DNA of 64,000 nt, taken from NCBI RefSeq assembly GCF_947503045.1, contig NZ_CANNCF010000001.1:496001-560000 (forward strand). The letters are read 5' to 3'. Positions 36,187-45,678 of this stretch are shown piece after piece. This stretch comes from an uncultured Tateyamaria sp. GTDB taxonomy: Bacteria > Pseudomonadota > Alphaproteobacteria > Rhodobacterales > Rhodobacteraceae. Every line of letters starts with the position of its first letter. Within the stretch, counting starts at the first letter, position 1. The notes beneath the pieces are model-generated. The model had not been told where the DNA came from and made no database searches. It saw only the letters and a program-made list of their open reading frames with translations. The position numbers were made by a program, and so were the translations under genes.

Positions 36187-36873
36187 ATGTACGAACTTCT
36201 TACTTCTTCGGGCAACTTTCCGTTTTCCATCGCGCTTGCGGTCGTGGCGGGCTTGTTCGTTCTCGAAATAATTACTGCGCTGCTTGGCGGATCAATCCTT
36301 GGTGTCGGAACAGATGCCCCGGACATTGATGTCGATATGGATTTTGATTTTTCAGCAGAAATCGACGCCGGAGCCGATCTGGCTGATGGCTTTGACAGCG
36401 TGGATATGCCGGAAACCGAGGTCTCCTCCGGGGGGATCTTTACATGGATTGGCGCCCGCGACGTGCCCATCCTGATCTGGCTGGTTTCCTTTTTGACGAT
36501 GTTCGGTCTGTCCGGCCTTATCCTGCAATCTGCGATGCAGAGCACCCTGGGCTTTCAATTGCCCGCGCTCATCGCGAGCGCAATTGCCTTTGTCCCTGCC
36601 TTGGCCGTGACACGCGTCATTGCAAACTGGGTGGCGCTGCTGATGCCAAAGACGCAGACGACTGCGCTGCGGGCCCGCAATCTTGGCGGATATCACGGGA
36701 CGATCACCCAAGGTACGGCCTCGCGCGGCAAACCTGCCGAGGTGAAGATCAAGGACAGACACGGCAATATTCATTACTTGCGGGTCGAACCACTGCATGA
36801 TGATGACAGCTTTGCGCAAGGCACTGATGTCACCCTGATCCGTAAGCGCGGCGACAAGTTCTTTGTGATCTGA
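36187..36873 (+). CDS. yqiJ: YqiJ-like inner-membrane protein (flotillin partner)
   Basis: The product is 228 aa. A first membrane helix (FPFSIALAVVAGLFVLEII) is followed by an acidic stretch rich in Asp (residues 40-60), two more membrane helices (about 90-150) and a C-terminal OB-fold part (GTASRGKPAEVKIKDRHGNI, then HYLRVEPL). This is the NfeD-related YqiJ arrangement, and the next gene is a YqiK-type flotillin, as in E. coli yqiJK. The pair is thought to organise membrane microdomains. The ATG has a GAAAGG site upstream. Confidence 0.85.
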   Translation: MYELLTSSGNFPFSIALAVVAGLFVLEIITALLGGSILGVGTDAPDIDVDMDFDFSAEIDAGADLADGFDSVDMPETEVSSGGIFTWIGARDVPILIWLVSFLTMFGLSGLILQSAMQSTLGFQLPALIASAIAFVPALAVTRVIANWVALLMPKTQTTALRARNLGGYHGTITQGTASRGKPAEVKIKDRHGNIHYLRVEPLHDDDSFAQGTDVTLIRKRGDKFFVI

Positions 36874-36922
36874 CGCCTGTTTTCTGACCACTGTACTATG
36901 TAATAATTCAAGGAGACTCCCA

Positions 36923-38587
36923 ATGGATCTGATTTCCATCGTAACTGTTGCTGCTGTCATTGTAGGCCTTCTGGTCTTTATCGGCCTGATCATGGCTCGC
37001 CTTTACAAGCGGGCGACGCGTGAAACCAGCTTGGTGAAAACCGGGTCGGGCGGGCGCAAGGTCATCATGGATGGGGGGACGATTGTCGTGCCTTTCCTGC
37101 ATGAGATTTCCAAGGTGAACATGAAAACGCTGCGCCTCGAAGTGTCGCGCGTGAACGAACAGTCCCTGATCACCAAAGACCGGATGCGCGTTGATGTGGG
37201 CGTGGAATTCTACGTCTCGGTAAATGCGACCGAAGATGGGATTTCCCGTGCGGCCCAAACGCTTGGCGATCGCACCTTTCATGTCGATCAATTGCGCGAG
37301 ATGATCGAGGGTAAGCTGGTCGATGGTCTGCGCGCCGTGGCTGCCCAGATGACAATGGACGAGTTGCATGAGAACCGCGCCAGCTTTGTTCAGGAAGTGC
37401 AAAATGCGATCTCGGAAGATCTGTTGAAAAACGGGTTGGAGCTGGAGGCAGTTTCATTGACGGCATTGGACCAGACGCCATTTGAATCTTTGGATGAAAA
37501 CAACGCCTTTAACGCGGTCGGTATGCAGAAACTGGCCGCCGTGATTGCGACATCACGCAAGGAACGGGCCGAGATCACCGCCGAGGCGGATGTCTCTGTC
37601 GCGCAGTCCGAGATGGAGGCCGAAAAGCGGAAATACCAGATCGAGCGCGAGCAGAAGCAGGCCGAGATCAAGCAAATCGAGGAAATCCAAACCCTGCAGG
37701 CCCAGCAGGAAGCACAGATCGCGCGCAATCAGGAAGCGTCCGACCGTGCCAAAGACGAGGCGCGTATTGAGCGCGAAAAGGCGGTGCGCGAGGCCGAGAT
37801 TGCCCGCGAGCGTTCCATTCGCGAGGCCGAAATCGCCAAGGAACGCGAATTGGAGGTCGCTGATCAAGAACGTCAGATCATCGTGGCCCGCAAATCCGAA
37901 GAGGAAAGCCAGGCCCGCGCATCTGCCGACAACGCCCGCGCCGAGGCCAAGAAAGCGTCCGAAGCCATCGAAACGGCCCGCGCCGTTGCCGAGGCCGAGC
38001 GTATCAAACGGATCGCCCTGATCGAGGCCGAAAAAGAGGCCGAGCGCCAAGCCACAGCCATTCGTCTGTCTGCGCAGGCGGAAAAAGATGCAGCAAGTGA
38101 CTATGCCGCCGCCAAGATGGAAGAGGCGCAAGCCGATGCCAACGCCATCACCGTGCGCGCTGAGGCCAAGAAAGCGGACATGCTTGCAACCGCCGAGGGT
38201 CAGACGGCTATCGCGAATTCCGAGAACGAGCTGAGCGCCGAGATTGTGGCCATGAAGATCCGGCTTGCCCAGTTGGAAGCGATGCCAGCGATCATTGCCG
38301 AAATGGTCAAACCTGCTGAGAAGATCGACTCGATCAAGATCCATCAGGTGACTGGCATGGGCGGTATGGGCGGCTCTGATAAAGGTGGATCGGGTGGAAC
38401 TCCGGTGAACCAGGCCCTGGACTCGGTCCTTGGCATGGCTCTTCAGATGCCCGCCATGCAGGCGCTTGGCAAAGAGCTGGGCGTGAGCCTCGAAAACGGT
38501 CTGAGCGGCGTCGTGAATGACGTGATGGATGTTCCCCCGGCCAATGACGACAGCGAAACACCTGCCGCTGATACGAAAGACGCCTAA
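36923..38587 (+). CDS. yqiK: Flotillin-family SPFH protein (YqiK-like)
   Basis: The product is 554 aa. One N-terminal membrane helix (residues 5-28) is followed by an SPFH/band-7 domain (VSRVNEQSLITKDRMRVDVG near 80, then FYVSVNATEDGI). A long Glu/Ala/Lys/Arg-rich coiled coil runs from about 210 to 430, and the C-terminal tail is Gly/Met-rich (GMGGMGGSDKGGSGG). It is 49 bases after yqiJ with AAGGAG upstream, so the two form an operon. It would assemble into membrane-associated rings or scaffolds on the cytoplasmic side. Confidence 0.93.
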   Translation: MDLISIVTVAAVIVGLLVFIGLIMARLYKRATRETSLVKTGSGGRKVIMDGGTIVVPFLHEISKVNMKTLRLEVSRVNEQSLITKDRMRVDVGVEFYVSVNATEDGISRAAQTLGDRTFHVDQLREMIEGKLVDGLRAVAAQMTMDELHENRASFVQEVQNAISEDLLKNGLELEAVSLTALDQTPFESLDENNAFNAVGMQKLAAVIATSRKERAEITAEADVSVAQSEMEAEKRKYQIEREQKQAEIKQIEEIQTLQAQQEAQIARNQEASDRAKDEARIEREKAVREAEIARERSIREAEIAKERELEVADQERQIIVARKSEEESQARASADNARAEAKKASEAIETARAVAEAERIKRIALIEAEKEAERQATAIRLSAQAEKDAASDYAAAKMEEAQADANAITVRAEAKKADMLATAEGQTAIANSENELSAEIVAMKIRLAQLEAMPAIIAEMVKPAEKIDSIKIHQVTGMGGMGGSDKGGSGGTPVNQALDSVLGMALQMPAMQALGKELGVSLENGLSGVVNDVMDVPPANDDSETPAADTKDA

Positions 38588-38601
38588 GGCGGAAACGCCG
38601 T

Positions 38602-38673
38602 GCCCCGCTGTCGAAAGGCGGGGCAGATGTCAAAAGGATTGCAGTGGCTCTTACGAAAGTGAGGGCCATTTTT
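38602..38673 (+). terminator. Tandem hairpins after the flotillin gene
   Basis: A first stem GCCCCGC/GCGGGGC (38602-38624) is followed by a second imperfect stem at 38645-38668 (TGGCTCTTAC / GTGAGGGCCA around GAAA) with a T-run directly after. The second is a good Rho-independent terminator for the yqiJK transcript. Confidence 0.75.
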
Positions 38674-38784
38674 CCTTTTGGGTCCGGGGGTTTTGACCTT
38701 GTGAGCATTGGTGTGTGTCAAGACTTTCACATTCAGCCAAAGTAGGTTTCTGATCGGTAACTGGTGCACCGTCACCACACTGAT

Positions 38785-39453
38785 TTACAGGGCGGAGACT
38801 CCGACGACATCGGGATGCAGCCACATAAGCGCTGCGAACACTGCGAGGCCAACAGCAAGGCGCAGTGCAAAGCCACTCCAGGACGTGGGCCTTGCCATCA
38901 ACGGCGCATTGGCAACCGCGCTATTCAGATCATTCCACACATCGTCACCCATTTCACGGCGCTTGCGGCGGTTGATCAGACCGCGACCCAAAAGGGCAAA
39001 ACCGCCCAGAACACCAAACAGCAGGACATGCGCCACATTCCCATTTGGTAACAGATGCAGCCCCGCCCAGATCGCGAGAGCGGCCAGAACGGGATGGCGA
39101 AAGACCCGGACGATACCCGGATGGGCGGGATCAAAGCTTTGGTTACGTGCGCCGCCAAAGGAAAACCGGTTGGGGCGGCCAAGGCTGAAAGCAAGGATGA
39201 GACAAGCCCCGAACATGCCCAGATGCACGGCATGGCGATGCCAGGGCATTTGCGCCCACAGCTCGACATATGGCGCGTGCCCGGCCACCCAGATCAGCAG
39301 TGCCAGCAAGCCAAGCGACAGGGTGGAATAGCCCACAGCAAAGCCGCGCTGACCGAACCGGGCCACCATCCGCGCCTTGATGGCAGGACGCACAGGCACC
39401 GAATGCGTGAGGAAAAACGCGACAAAGACCGCGGCGAACCCTGCCCACGTCAT
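38785..39453 (-). CDS. nnrU: NnrU family membrane protein
   Basis: The product is 222 aa with five or six membrane helices. It shows NnrU family features such as FLTHSVPVRPAIKARMVARFG near the N-terminus and TLSLGLLALLIWVAG, plus SFDPAHPGIVRVFRHP near 106. NnrU is required for nitrite and NO reduction in Rhodobacter, although its exact job is unclear. The start overlaps the end of nnrS by four bases, making it the last gene of the nor operon. Confidence 0.9.
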   Translation of the reverse strand: MTWAGFAAVFVAFFLTHSVPVRPAIKARMVARFGQRGFAVGYSTLSLGLLALLIWVAGHAPYVELWAQMPWHRHAVHLGMFGACLILAFSLGRPNRFSFGGARNQSFDPAHPGIVRVFRHPVLAALAIWAGLHLLPNGNVAHVLLFGVLGGFALLGRGLINRRKRREMGDDVWNDLNSAVANAPLMARPTSWSGFALRLAVGLAVFAALMWLHPDVVGVSAL

Positions 39454-40643
39454 TCGGTGGCCTTACGTTTGGGCCGACACAAGGCCGGTCCGTACGCCAA
39501 CAAGAACCCGGCAAAGGCTGCCAACCACAGAATACCAGCGAAATGGCTTGCTTCCGGCCAAACGGATGTGAACAGCCGCGCAAGGGTCGCTCCGATCACG
39601 CATAGAAAAATCGCGACAGTCGCGCGGTCCGCGGCCACTTCGCGCCCCGTATGTCCGAGGGTCGCGCGTGTCATCACCGCAAGTGTCATGGTTCCGATGG
39701 CTCCGGCCATCCACAGGTGTTGCGCGCCAGCGGTGCCCGGGCTGCCCATGACCTGATCCAAACCAAGCGCAAATGCACCCAAGGGCAGGAACGCATAGGC
39801 GACATGCAGCACCCAGACCAGCGGCTCGGCCAACGTGCGATGACCCTGCCAGCGCAGGAGCCGCGCAAGGTGCAGGGAGCCCATCGCGAGCAACCCGGCA
39901 CCGGTCATCTTGGCGAATGGCTGCAGCACCCAGAGCGCCAGAATGGCGATGCTGAACAGAAGTACCAGCTTGTCAAAGCCCTGCATCGACGGTGCGGGCC
40001 GCGCGGCCTTGTCCATGCGCGCCAGCCAGTTTCGGGTGAATGAGGGAATGATCCGCCCGCCGATCACGGAGATCATCATGATGGCCGTCGCAACGCCCAA
40101 CCGCAGCCCGTAACCTTGCGCAGCATAACCGCCGCTCAGCGCCTCCAGATGGAACAACCCATTGGCCAGCGTGAACATGGCCAACAGTGCCAGAACGACC
40201 AGATTGCGCCAGTTCTTTCCCGCCACGATCTCGCGCAGGATCACCACGCCAAGGACCAGCGGAAAGGCGAGGTCGAGCGCAGGCATCACAGCGAAAGGCA
40301 GTATCGCTGAGAACAGAACAGCAATTCGCCCGGCGATCCAAAGCGCAAGAAGGGCAGCCAGCGGCCAGCCAACCATCGGCAATCGCCCGGTCCAGTTCGG
40401 CACAGCCGTCAGCAGAAACCCCGCCAGAACGGCCCCAAGATAGCCAAACAGAAACTCATGCGCATGCCATGACCCACGATCGAAATGCGTGGGCAGGTTG
40501 ATGGCGTCAACGAGACTCGCCAACCACAAAAGCATCGCGACAACCGCCCACATCGCGCCAAACAGGAAGAACGGGCGGAACCCGAAACTGAAAAGCGCAG
40601 GCCCCGTCCAGGCACGTATTTGATCTGCCGATGAAAGGGCCAT
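39450..40643 (-). CDS. nnrS: NnrS family haem-copper membrane protein
   Basis: The product is 397 aa with about twelve membrane helices. NnrS motifs include ALFSFGFRPFFLFGAMWAV at residue 15, HAHEFLFGYLGAVLAGFLLT near 62 and AVPNWTGRLP near 82. NnrS proteins protect against NO stress. The gene lies in the nor operon downstream of two small membrane-protein genes and overlaps nnrU. Function beyond NO tolerance is not established for the family. Confidence 0.92.
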   Translation of the reverse strand: MALSSADQIRAWTGPALFSFGFRPFFLFGAMWAVVAMLLWLASLVDAINLPTHFDRGSWHAHEFLFGYLGAVLAGFLLTAVPNWTGRLPMVGWPLAALLALWIAGRIAVLFSAILPFAVMPALDLAFPLVLGVVILREIVAGKNWRNLVVLALLAMFTLANGLFHLEALSGGYAAQGYGLRLGVATAIMMISVIGGRIIPSFTRNWLARMDKAARPAPSMQGFDKLVLLFSIAILALWVLQPFAKMTGAGLLAMGSLHLARLLRWQGHRTLAEPLVWVLHVAYAFLPLGAFALGLDQVMGSPGTAGAQHLWMAGAIGTMTLAVMTRATLGHTGREVAADRATVAIFLCVIGATLARLFTSVWPEASHFAGILWLAAFAGFLLAYGPALCRPKRKATE

Positions 40644-40676
40644 CAGGTATCTCCGTTGCCCGCGCGCATGCGGTTT

Positions 40677-40928
40677 TCAATGGTGTCGATCACGCACCGC
40701 TCCTCCATCTGCGACATCCATCAGTTGACGGATGTGCCGTGCAAAATACCATGTCGCGGGAAGCCCGATGATGCAGCCCAGAGCAATTGACAGGTTGGTT
40801 GACAGGACAGGGCCGCCGATCCAGCTCAGGATCAGTGAGGCAAAGAACACGTTCACCGCGGCCGCCCCGGCTCCGAACGGATAAAGGGTCAGGGCAATGC
40901 GGCGCGTTGACCACCCGGCGCGCATCAT
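40677..40928 (-). CDS. Small two-helix membrane protein in the nor operon
   Basis: The product is 83 aa with two membrane helices (LYPFGAGAAAVNVFFASLIL and SIALGCIIGLPATWYFARHI) and a charged C-terminus (VADGGAVRDRHH). I do not recognise a named family. Its ATG overlaps the stop of the preceding 58-aa gene by four bases, and nnrS starts 33 bases further on. Coexpression with nor genes suggests a role in assembling or stabilising NO reductase, or in NO response. That is inference from position. Confidence 0.7.
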   Translation of the reverse strand: MMRAGWSTRRIALTLYPFGAGAAAVNVFFASLILSWIGGPVLSTNLSIALGCIIGLPATWYFARHIRQLMDVADGGAVRDRHH

Positions 40929-41101
40929 CTGCGCGACACCAGCCAGTGCACCAGCGCCATGGACGCCACCAAGCCAAGACAGGCCACGGCGTACCAGAAT
41001 TCAGCCGTGGCGGATTGCGCCTGCGGGATGGGCCGGTTGTATGCCTCGGCGAGTGCGGGCGATGCGACCAGCAGGGCCAAAAGGGTGGTTGAAACGCGCA
41101 T
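40925..41101 (-). CDS. 58-aa exported or membrane-anchored protein in the nor operon
   Basis: The ATG at 41101 begins right after the norD stop. The product has an N-terminal signal-like segment (MRVSTTLLALLVASPALAEA), a short polar stretch and a C-terminal helix (FWYAVACLGLVASMALVHWL) ending in VSRR. It overlaps the next small gene by four bases (ATGA). The size and position recall the small subunits (NorF/NorE region) that follow norD in other denitrifiers, but I cannot equate it with any of them. Confidence 0.68.
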   Translation of the reverse strand: MRVSTTLLALLVASPALAEAYNRPIPQAQSATAEFWYAVACLGLVASMALVHWLVSRR

Positions 41102-41102
41102 G

Positions 41103-42992
41103 TCAGGTCTCCTGGGTCAGGGTGCGATAAAGGTCCGGCAACGCCCTCAGCAGGCGCTCAGGATTGGGGAGTAGGGTGAACCCGCCGCGCCCGAAGATGC
41201 GGGCAAACCAGTCCTGCCCGTCTTCGTTGATAATGACGCCGTGCAGGCTCTGGCCCGCGGCGCGGGCCTCGCGGACGGCCATGTGACTGTCTTCGATTCC
41301 GTGCTGGCCTTCGTAGTGATCAAGGTCATTGGGCTTGCCATCAGTCAGCACAATCAACAGCTTGCGCGCGCTGGGTTCATCGGAAAGCTGGGCGCTGACA
41401 TGCCGGATCGCGGCGCCAAGACGCGTGTAGTGCCCCGGCCGCAGCGCGCCGATATTCGCTGTGATCTCGGATGTCATCGGGGTGTCGAACGCCTTGCATC
41501 GGGTTAGGAACACGCGGTCGCGCCGCAGCGACGAGAACCCCCAGATGCCGCAGCGATCACCCGCTGCGTCGATGCCGCCTGCCAAAGCGGCCATTGTTTC
41601 ACGCGCCACCTCGATCACGGATGTGTCGCCAATGGCCGCCTCGGTCGAGCGGGACGTGTCGATCAAAAAGGCCACCGACACATCGCGCTCGCTTTCGCGG
41701 GCGGATTGCCAGATGCGGTCACTCCCACGCCCCGTGGCTGCGAGGTCAGCACGCACGGTCAGCAACGCATCAAGGTCAAGCTCGGTCCCGTCAATCTGGC
41801 GTGGCTGCAGGATGCGGTGGGGGCGCAGAGCCTCGAATTGGCGGCGTACCGCGCGCACCCGGCGTTCATTTGGCACAAAGGTCCCGCTTGCCGGCACGGC
41901 AGGTGCGTCGAGTACACGGCAATGCGCATCCATATAGCTGCGCGATCGGTGGTTCCATTCGGGGTAGGTATGTTCACCGGCGATCGCCTCGTGGTCGGCA
42001 TCGGCAGGGGACAGGTCGAGATGCAGGCGCAGACGGGTTGCCACCTTTCGATCCTGTTTTGACAGGGTGATCTGGTCCTGATCGTCGGCAGCCTTTTGGG
42101 CGTTCTCGTCATCGTCGTCATCCACGCTGCGATTGATGTTCATTGACTCGACCCAGGACAGGATCGCTTCAAAGCGGTGAATGATAAAGCTGTCCTTGCG
42201 ATTGTGCTGATCCTGGTCCTTGCGCGCACCGAGCTTGCGTTTGGAATGGGCGGCATCGGGCGGCGGGGCAGGGGCCTCGCCCTCTTCATTGTCCAACGCG
42301 GCGGACCCCGCGCCCGGCGCGGCAAAGCGCAACCAGATCGGCACCGGGGCAAAGGGCATGAAACCGCGCGCCGGGGCGGTGTCCAACTCAAGCCTGTCGA
42401 TCTCACCGCCAAGCTGGTCCCGGATCGCACGCTCAATCGCGGCCTCTTGCGTTGGGCGCACCACATCCGGGCGTGCGGACAGGCAGCGCGCAGCCATGTG
42501 GTCATAGGCATCGCGCAAGCCCGGGCAGATGCGATAAACGCGTGCCGCCGCCGTTGCATTGGCATGGATTTGTGCGCAATCGAAACGCGGTCCGGTGGCC
42601 GACCGGTCAATCTCGGCAGGATCAGACACAGCCGCCAAAGCGGTCAGCCAGAAATAGGCGGCCCGGTTCAACTCCGCTTCGGGAAAGGTGGCGATGACGG
42701 GTGGCAGCGCAAGTCGTTCGCCATCAAAGCGGGCGACCCATTCCTGATCCCGCTCGGCCCCCAGCTTGCGAAGCAGTGGGCGTCGGTGCTGCGCCAAGGT
42801 CACGGGCGCTTCGGCCAGTTCGACCCCGGCGGCTCCGCCAAGCGCGCGAAACAGCACGGCAAGACTTGGTCGGACCGAGGATAGCAATATCCCGGTCTCG
42901 GGATAGGTGATCGCCTGTCCCATCCCGCGGGCCATGTCATGCCAGAGGTTCCCTACGGTTTCCTCGGGTTCCATGAGGTCGAGAAGACGCAT
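41103..42992 (-). CDS. norD: NO reductase activation protein NorD
   Basis: The product is 629 aa. The C-terminal third is a von Willebrand factor A domain with the MIDAS motif FLIDTSRST near residue 437 and IVLTDGKPND near 545. The middle has an acidic stretch (SVDDDDDENAQKAADDQD). Soluble and cytoplasmic, it works with the NorQ AAA+ ATPase to insert non-haem iron or activate NorCB. The gene starts 5 bases after norQ. The length is standard for the family. Confidence 0.94.
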   Translation of the reverse strand: MRLLDLMEPEETVGNLWHDMARGMGQAITYPETGILLSSVRPSLAVLFRALGGAAGVELAEAPVTLAQHRRPLLRKLGAERDQEWVARFDGERLALPPVIATFPEAELNRAAYFWLTALAAVSDPAEIDRSATGPRFDCAQIHANATAAARVYRICPGLRDAYDHMAARCLSARPDVVRPTQEAAIERAIRDQLGGEIDRLELDTAPARGFMPFAPVPIWLRFAAPGAGSAALDNEEGEAPAPPPDAAHSKRKLGARKDQDQHNRKDSFIIHRFEAILSWVESMNINRSVDDDDDENAQKAADDQDQITLSKQDRKVATRLRLHLDLSPADADHEAIAGEHTYPEWNHRSRSYMDAHCRVLDAPAVPASGTFVPNERRVRAVRRQFEALRPHRILQPRQIDGTELDLDALLTVRADLAATGRGSDRIWQSARESERDVSVAFLIDTSRSTEAAIGDTSVIEVARETMAALAGGIDAAGDRCGIWGFSSLRRDRVFLTRCKAFDTPMTSEITANIGALRPGHYTRLGAAIRHVSAQLSDEPSARKLLIVLTDGKPNDLDHYEGQHGIEDSHMAVREARAAGQSLHGVIINEDGQDWFARIFGRGGFTLLPNPERLLRALPDLYRTLTQET

Positions 42993-42997
42993 CGTGC

Positions 42998-43792
42998 CTA
43001 TCCGTAGATTGTGGAGACAAGGTCGCGCAGCGCTTGCTGCACGTCTGCCTCGTCGCTGAGCGGTTCAATTACCGCCGCCTCAAGCGCCTGATCAACGCCC
43101 ATGCCACCGGCCATCAAAGTGGCCGCGTAAATGAGCAGACGAGTCGACACGCCTTCTTCCAGATCCATGCCGGACAGCTTGCGGATGTGCCCGGCCAGCC
43201 GGACCAGCGGCGCAACACGGTCCGCGTCCAGTCGGCTTTCGCGGGCGACCACCGCGATCTCGGTCTCCGGCTTGGGGAAGTCGAAAGAGATCGACAGGAA
43301 CCGTTGACGGGTCGAGGGTTTGAGCCGTTTCAGCACGTTCTGGTAGCCGGGGTTGTAGCTGGCCACCAACATGAAATCCTTGGGGGCAACCAGTTCTTCG
43401 CCCGTGCGGTCAATCATCAAGGTGCGGCGTGTATCCGTCAGTGGGTGCAGGACAACGGTGACGTCCTTGCGGGCCTCAACCACCTCGTCGAGATAGCAGA
43501 TCCCGCCCTCGCGCACGGCGCGGGTCAGGGGGCCGTCCACCCAGATCGTCTCGCCCCCTTTCAGCAGGTATCGCCCGATCAGATCAGCCGCCGACAGATC
43601 GTCATGGCAGGCCACGGTATAAAGCGGCTGGCCCAGTTTTGCCGCCATATGCTCGACAAAGCGGGTCTTGCCGCAGCCGGTCGGCCCCTTCAGAAGAAGG
43701 GGCAAGCCGTTGTCGTGGGCCGTCTCGAACAGGTCGCACTCGCGCCCCGTTGCCTGATAGAACGGCAGTTTCGGTGTGGTGGCGATGTTCAT
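42998..43792 (-). CDS. norQ: NO reductase activation AAA+ ATPase NorQ
   Basis: The product is 264 aa, a MoxR-type AAA+ ATPase. Walker A is GPTGCGKTR (about residues 36-44), Walker B is GGICYLDEVVEA, and sensor region VASYNPGYQN follows. It matches NorQ/CbbQ/NirQ, which remodel enzymes to their active form with a vWA partner (NorD, next gene). It begins 3 bases after norB on the same transcript. Confidence 0.95.
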   Translation of the reverse strand: MNIATTPKLPFYQATGRECDLFETAHDNGLPLLLKGPTGCGKTRFVEHMAAKLGQPLYTVACHDDLSAADLIGRYLLKGGETIWVDGPLTRAVREGGICYLDEVVEARKDVTVVLHPLTDTRRTLMIDRTGEELVAPKDFMLVASYNPGYQNVLKRLKPSTRQRFLSISFDFPKPETEIAVVARESRLDADRVAPLVRLAGHIRKLSGMDLEEGVSTRLLIYAATLMAGGMGVDQALEAAVIEPLSDEADVQQALRDLVSTIYG

Positions 43793-43795
43793 GGC

Positions 43796-45145
43796 CTACT
43801 CTCCCGGAACCGAGGCTGCAGGGCCGGGGGTGATGACCTCGCTTTTGCGGACCACAAGCATGGAATAGATGAACAACAGCGCACCCAGCACAACCGCCGC
43901 CCCCGCGCCAAAGCGCATCAGGTAGAAGATCGACAGGCTTTCCTGCACCTCCATGTAGTAGTCGCCGATGACCCGCTGCATGTGCGTCTGGATGGTGCCT
44001 GCAAAGGTCAGCACAAAGGTCATGAAGGCCATGCCGCCCGTCATCAGCCAGAAGGATGCCATGTTCAGCACCTGGTTATAGGGAGCGCGTTCCCGCAGCA
44101 TCGGCATCGCATAGGTGAACATCGCAAGGTTCAGCGCCACATAGGCCCCATAGAAGGCGAGGTGCCCGTGGGCCGCGGTGATCTGCGTGCCATGGCTGTA
44201 AAAGTTGACCCCGTGCAAGGTGTGCAGGAACCCCCAGACACCGGCGCCAAAGAGCGCAACCGTGCTGGACCCGAGCGACCACAAAAGTGCCGCCCGGTTG
44301 GGGTGGTTCTTGCGGCCCTTCCAGACCATGACAAAGGCAAAGGACATCATCAAAAAGAACGGGATTACTTCGAAGGTCGAAAAGATCGATCCGACCCACT
44401 GCCAGTATCCGGGCAGTCCGATCCAGTAGAAATGGTGACCGGTGCCAAGGATGCCCGAGAACAGCGCAGTGGCGACGATGACATAGAGCCACTTTTCAAC
44501 CACCTCGCGGTCCACGCCTGTCAGCTTGAGCAACAGGAAGGCAAGGATGGCGGCCATCACCAACTCCCAGGTCGCTTCGACCCAGAGATGCACGACGAAC
44601 CACCAATACATCTTGTCGAGGCTGAGGTTGTCCGGGTTGATAAAGGCAAAGACCCACAGCAGCGACAGCAGCCACAGACCCATCAGCAGCACCCCGGTGA
44701 CGGCAGTCTTGCGCCCGGCCAGCACGGTCATTGACACGTTCAGCAGAAAGATCAGCGCGGCAACAAGAATGCCAAACTTGACCCAAAGCGGTTGTTCGAG
44801 AAACTCGCGCCCGCCGTGAATGCCGACAAGGTAGCTGCCAACGGCGCCCAACGTGCCCACCAGCAGGATGATCAACTGAAGATAGGCCAGTTTGGTCGAC
44901 CAGATTTCACGCTCGGATTCCTCGGGGATGAGGAAATAGGCAGCACCAAAAAAGCCCAGCAGCAGCCAGACAATCAGCGCATTTGTGTGGATCATGCGGA
45001 TCACGTTGAACGGCAGGATCTCGGACAGAAAATTGGGTGAGACGTAGATCCAACCGGCGAGCAGCCCGCCCAGCACCTGAATGCCGAACAGCGCCATCGC
45101 AGCAAGGAAGTACCAGTAAGCCACTTTTTGTGATTGATATTTCAT
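43796..45145 (-). CDS. norB: Nitric oxide reductase catalytic subunit NorB (cytochrome c-dependent)
   Basis: The product is 449 aa with twelve membrane helices and the haem-copper oxidase fold. Haem and iron ligand His residues sit in MIHTNALIVWLL, HLWVEATWELVM, GTGHHFYWIG (His-His) and AHGHLAFYGAYV. It lacks the N-terminal quinol-oxidising extension of qNor, which fits with the separate norC gene. It reduces 2 NO to N2O in the cytoplasmic membrane. It is 21 bases after norC. Confidence 0.96.
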   Translation of the reverse strand: MKYQSQKVAYWYFLAAMALFGIQVLGGLLAGWIYVSPNFLSEILPFNVIRMIHTNALIVWLLLGFFGAAYFLIPEESEREIWSTKLAYLQLIILLVGTLGAVGSYLVGIHGGREFLEQPLWVKFGILVAALIFLLNVSMTVLAGRKTAVTGVLLMGLWLLSLLWVFAFINPDNLSLDKMYWWFVVHLWVEATWELVMAAILAFLLLKLTGVDREVVEKWLYVIVATALFSGILGTGHHFYWIGLPGYWQWVGSIFSTFEVIPFFLMMSFAFVMVWKGRKNHPNRAALLWSLGSSTVALFGAGVWGFLHTLHGVNFYSHGTQITAAHGHLAFYGAYVALNLAMFTYAMPMLRERAPYNQVLNMASFWLMTGGMAFMTFVLTFAGTIQTHMQRVIGDYYMEVQESLSIFYLMRFGAGAAVVLGALLFIYSMLVVRKSEVITPGPAASVPGE

Positions 45146-45166
45146 GGTGTTCTCCTGTGTTGCGGT

Positions 45167-45619
45167 TCAGCCGGCATCATTGGGCGGCCAGCCCTGGGTG
45201 TCGGTTTGGTCGGCCCAACGCAAAAACTCCGCGAGACCGCGGATGTCCTCGTCTGTCATTTCGTATTTGGGCATTTGGCGACGGCCTTCGACGCCGGTGG
45301 GCTGGCTTTCGATCCAGGCCTTGAGAATCTCAAAGGCGTCTTCGGGCGCGTCCAGCACCCCCCAGCGCGTCATGACATTGCCAAGTTCGGGTGCGAAATA
45401 TGCGCCTTCTCCGTGCAGGCTGTGACAGTTGATGCACGAGTGTCGCTCCCACACATGCTTGCCGTGGATCACCGCTTCGCTCAGCGGCATGCCTGCGGTC
45501 GAGACCTCGACCACGTATTTGTGCGAGTGGACGGTCATCCCCACAAAGACCACTACGAAAAATATGGAGCCTCCGTAGAAGATGTTTCGCGCCCGCGATT
45601 TTGTCAGAAATTCCGCCAT
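45167..45619 (-). CDS. norC: Nitric oxide reductase cytochrome c subunit NorC
   Basis: The product is 150 aa from MAEFLTKSRARN, with AAGGAGG upstream. One N-terminal membrane anchor (IFYGGSIFFVVVFVGMTV) is followed by a periplasmic monohaem domain with CINCH (near residue 62) and the distal ligand region EGRRQMPKYEM. It passes electrons from soluble carriers to NorB. It is the first gene of the nor operon, and an NnrR-type box lies 60 bases upstream. Confidence 0.95.
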   Translation of the reverse strand: MAEFLTKSRARNIFYGGSIFFVVVFVGMTVHSHKYVVEVSTAGMPLSEAVIHGKHVWERHSCINCHSLHGEGAYFAPELGNVMTRWGVLDAPEDAFEILKAWIESQPTGVEGRRQMPKYEMTDEDIRGLAEFLRWADQTDTQGWPPNDAG

Positions 45620-45678
45620 GGATCGGCCTCCTTGGAATTCGGGATGCCAGAGGTCTAGCGATCCGCACGCCACAGGAG

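Noticed and set aside
37553-38344. Large minus-strand frame opposite the flotillin coiled coil
   Set aside because: Leu/Gly-rich mirror of the Glu/Ala/Lys repeat codons; no start site.
43034-44734. 566-residue plus-strand frame opposite norQ/norB
   Set aside because: Antisense to two certain genes; His/Gln/Arg-rich composition typical of shadows.
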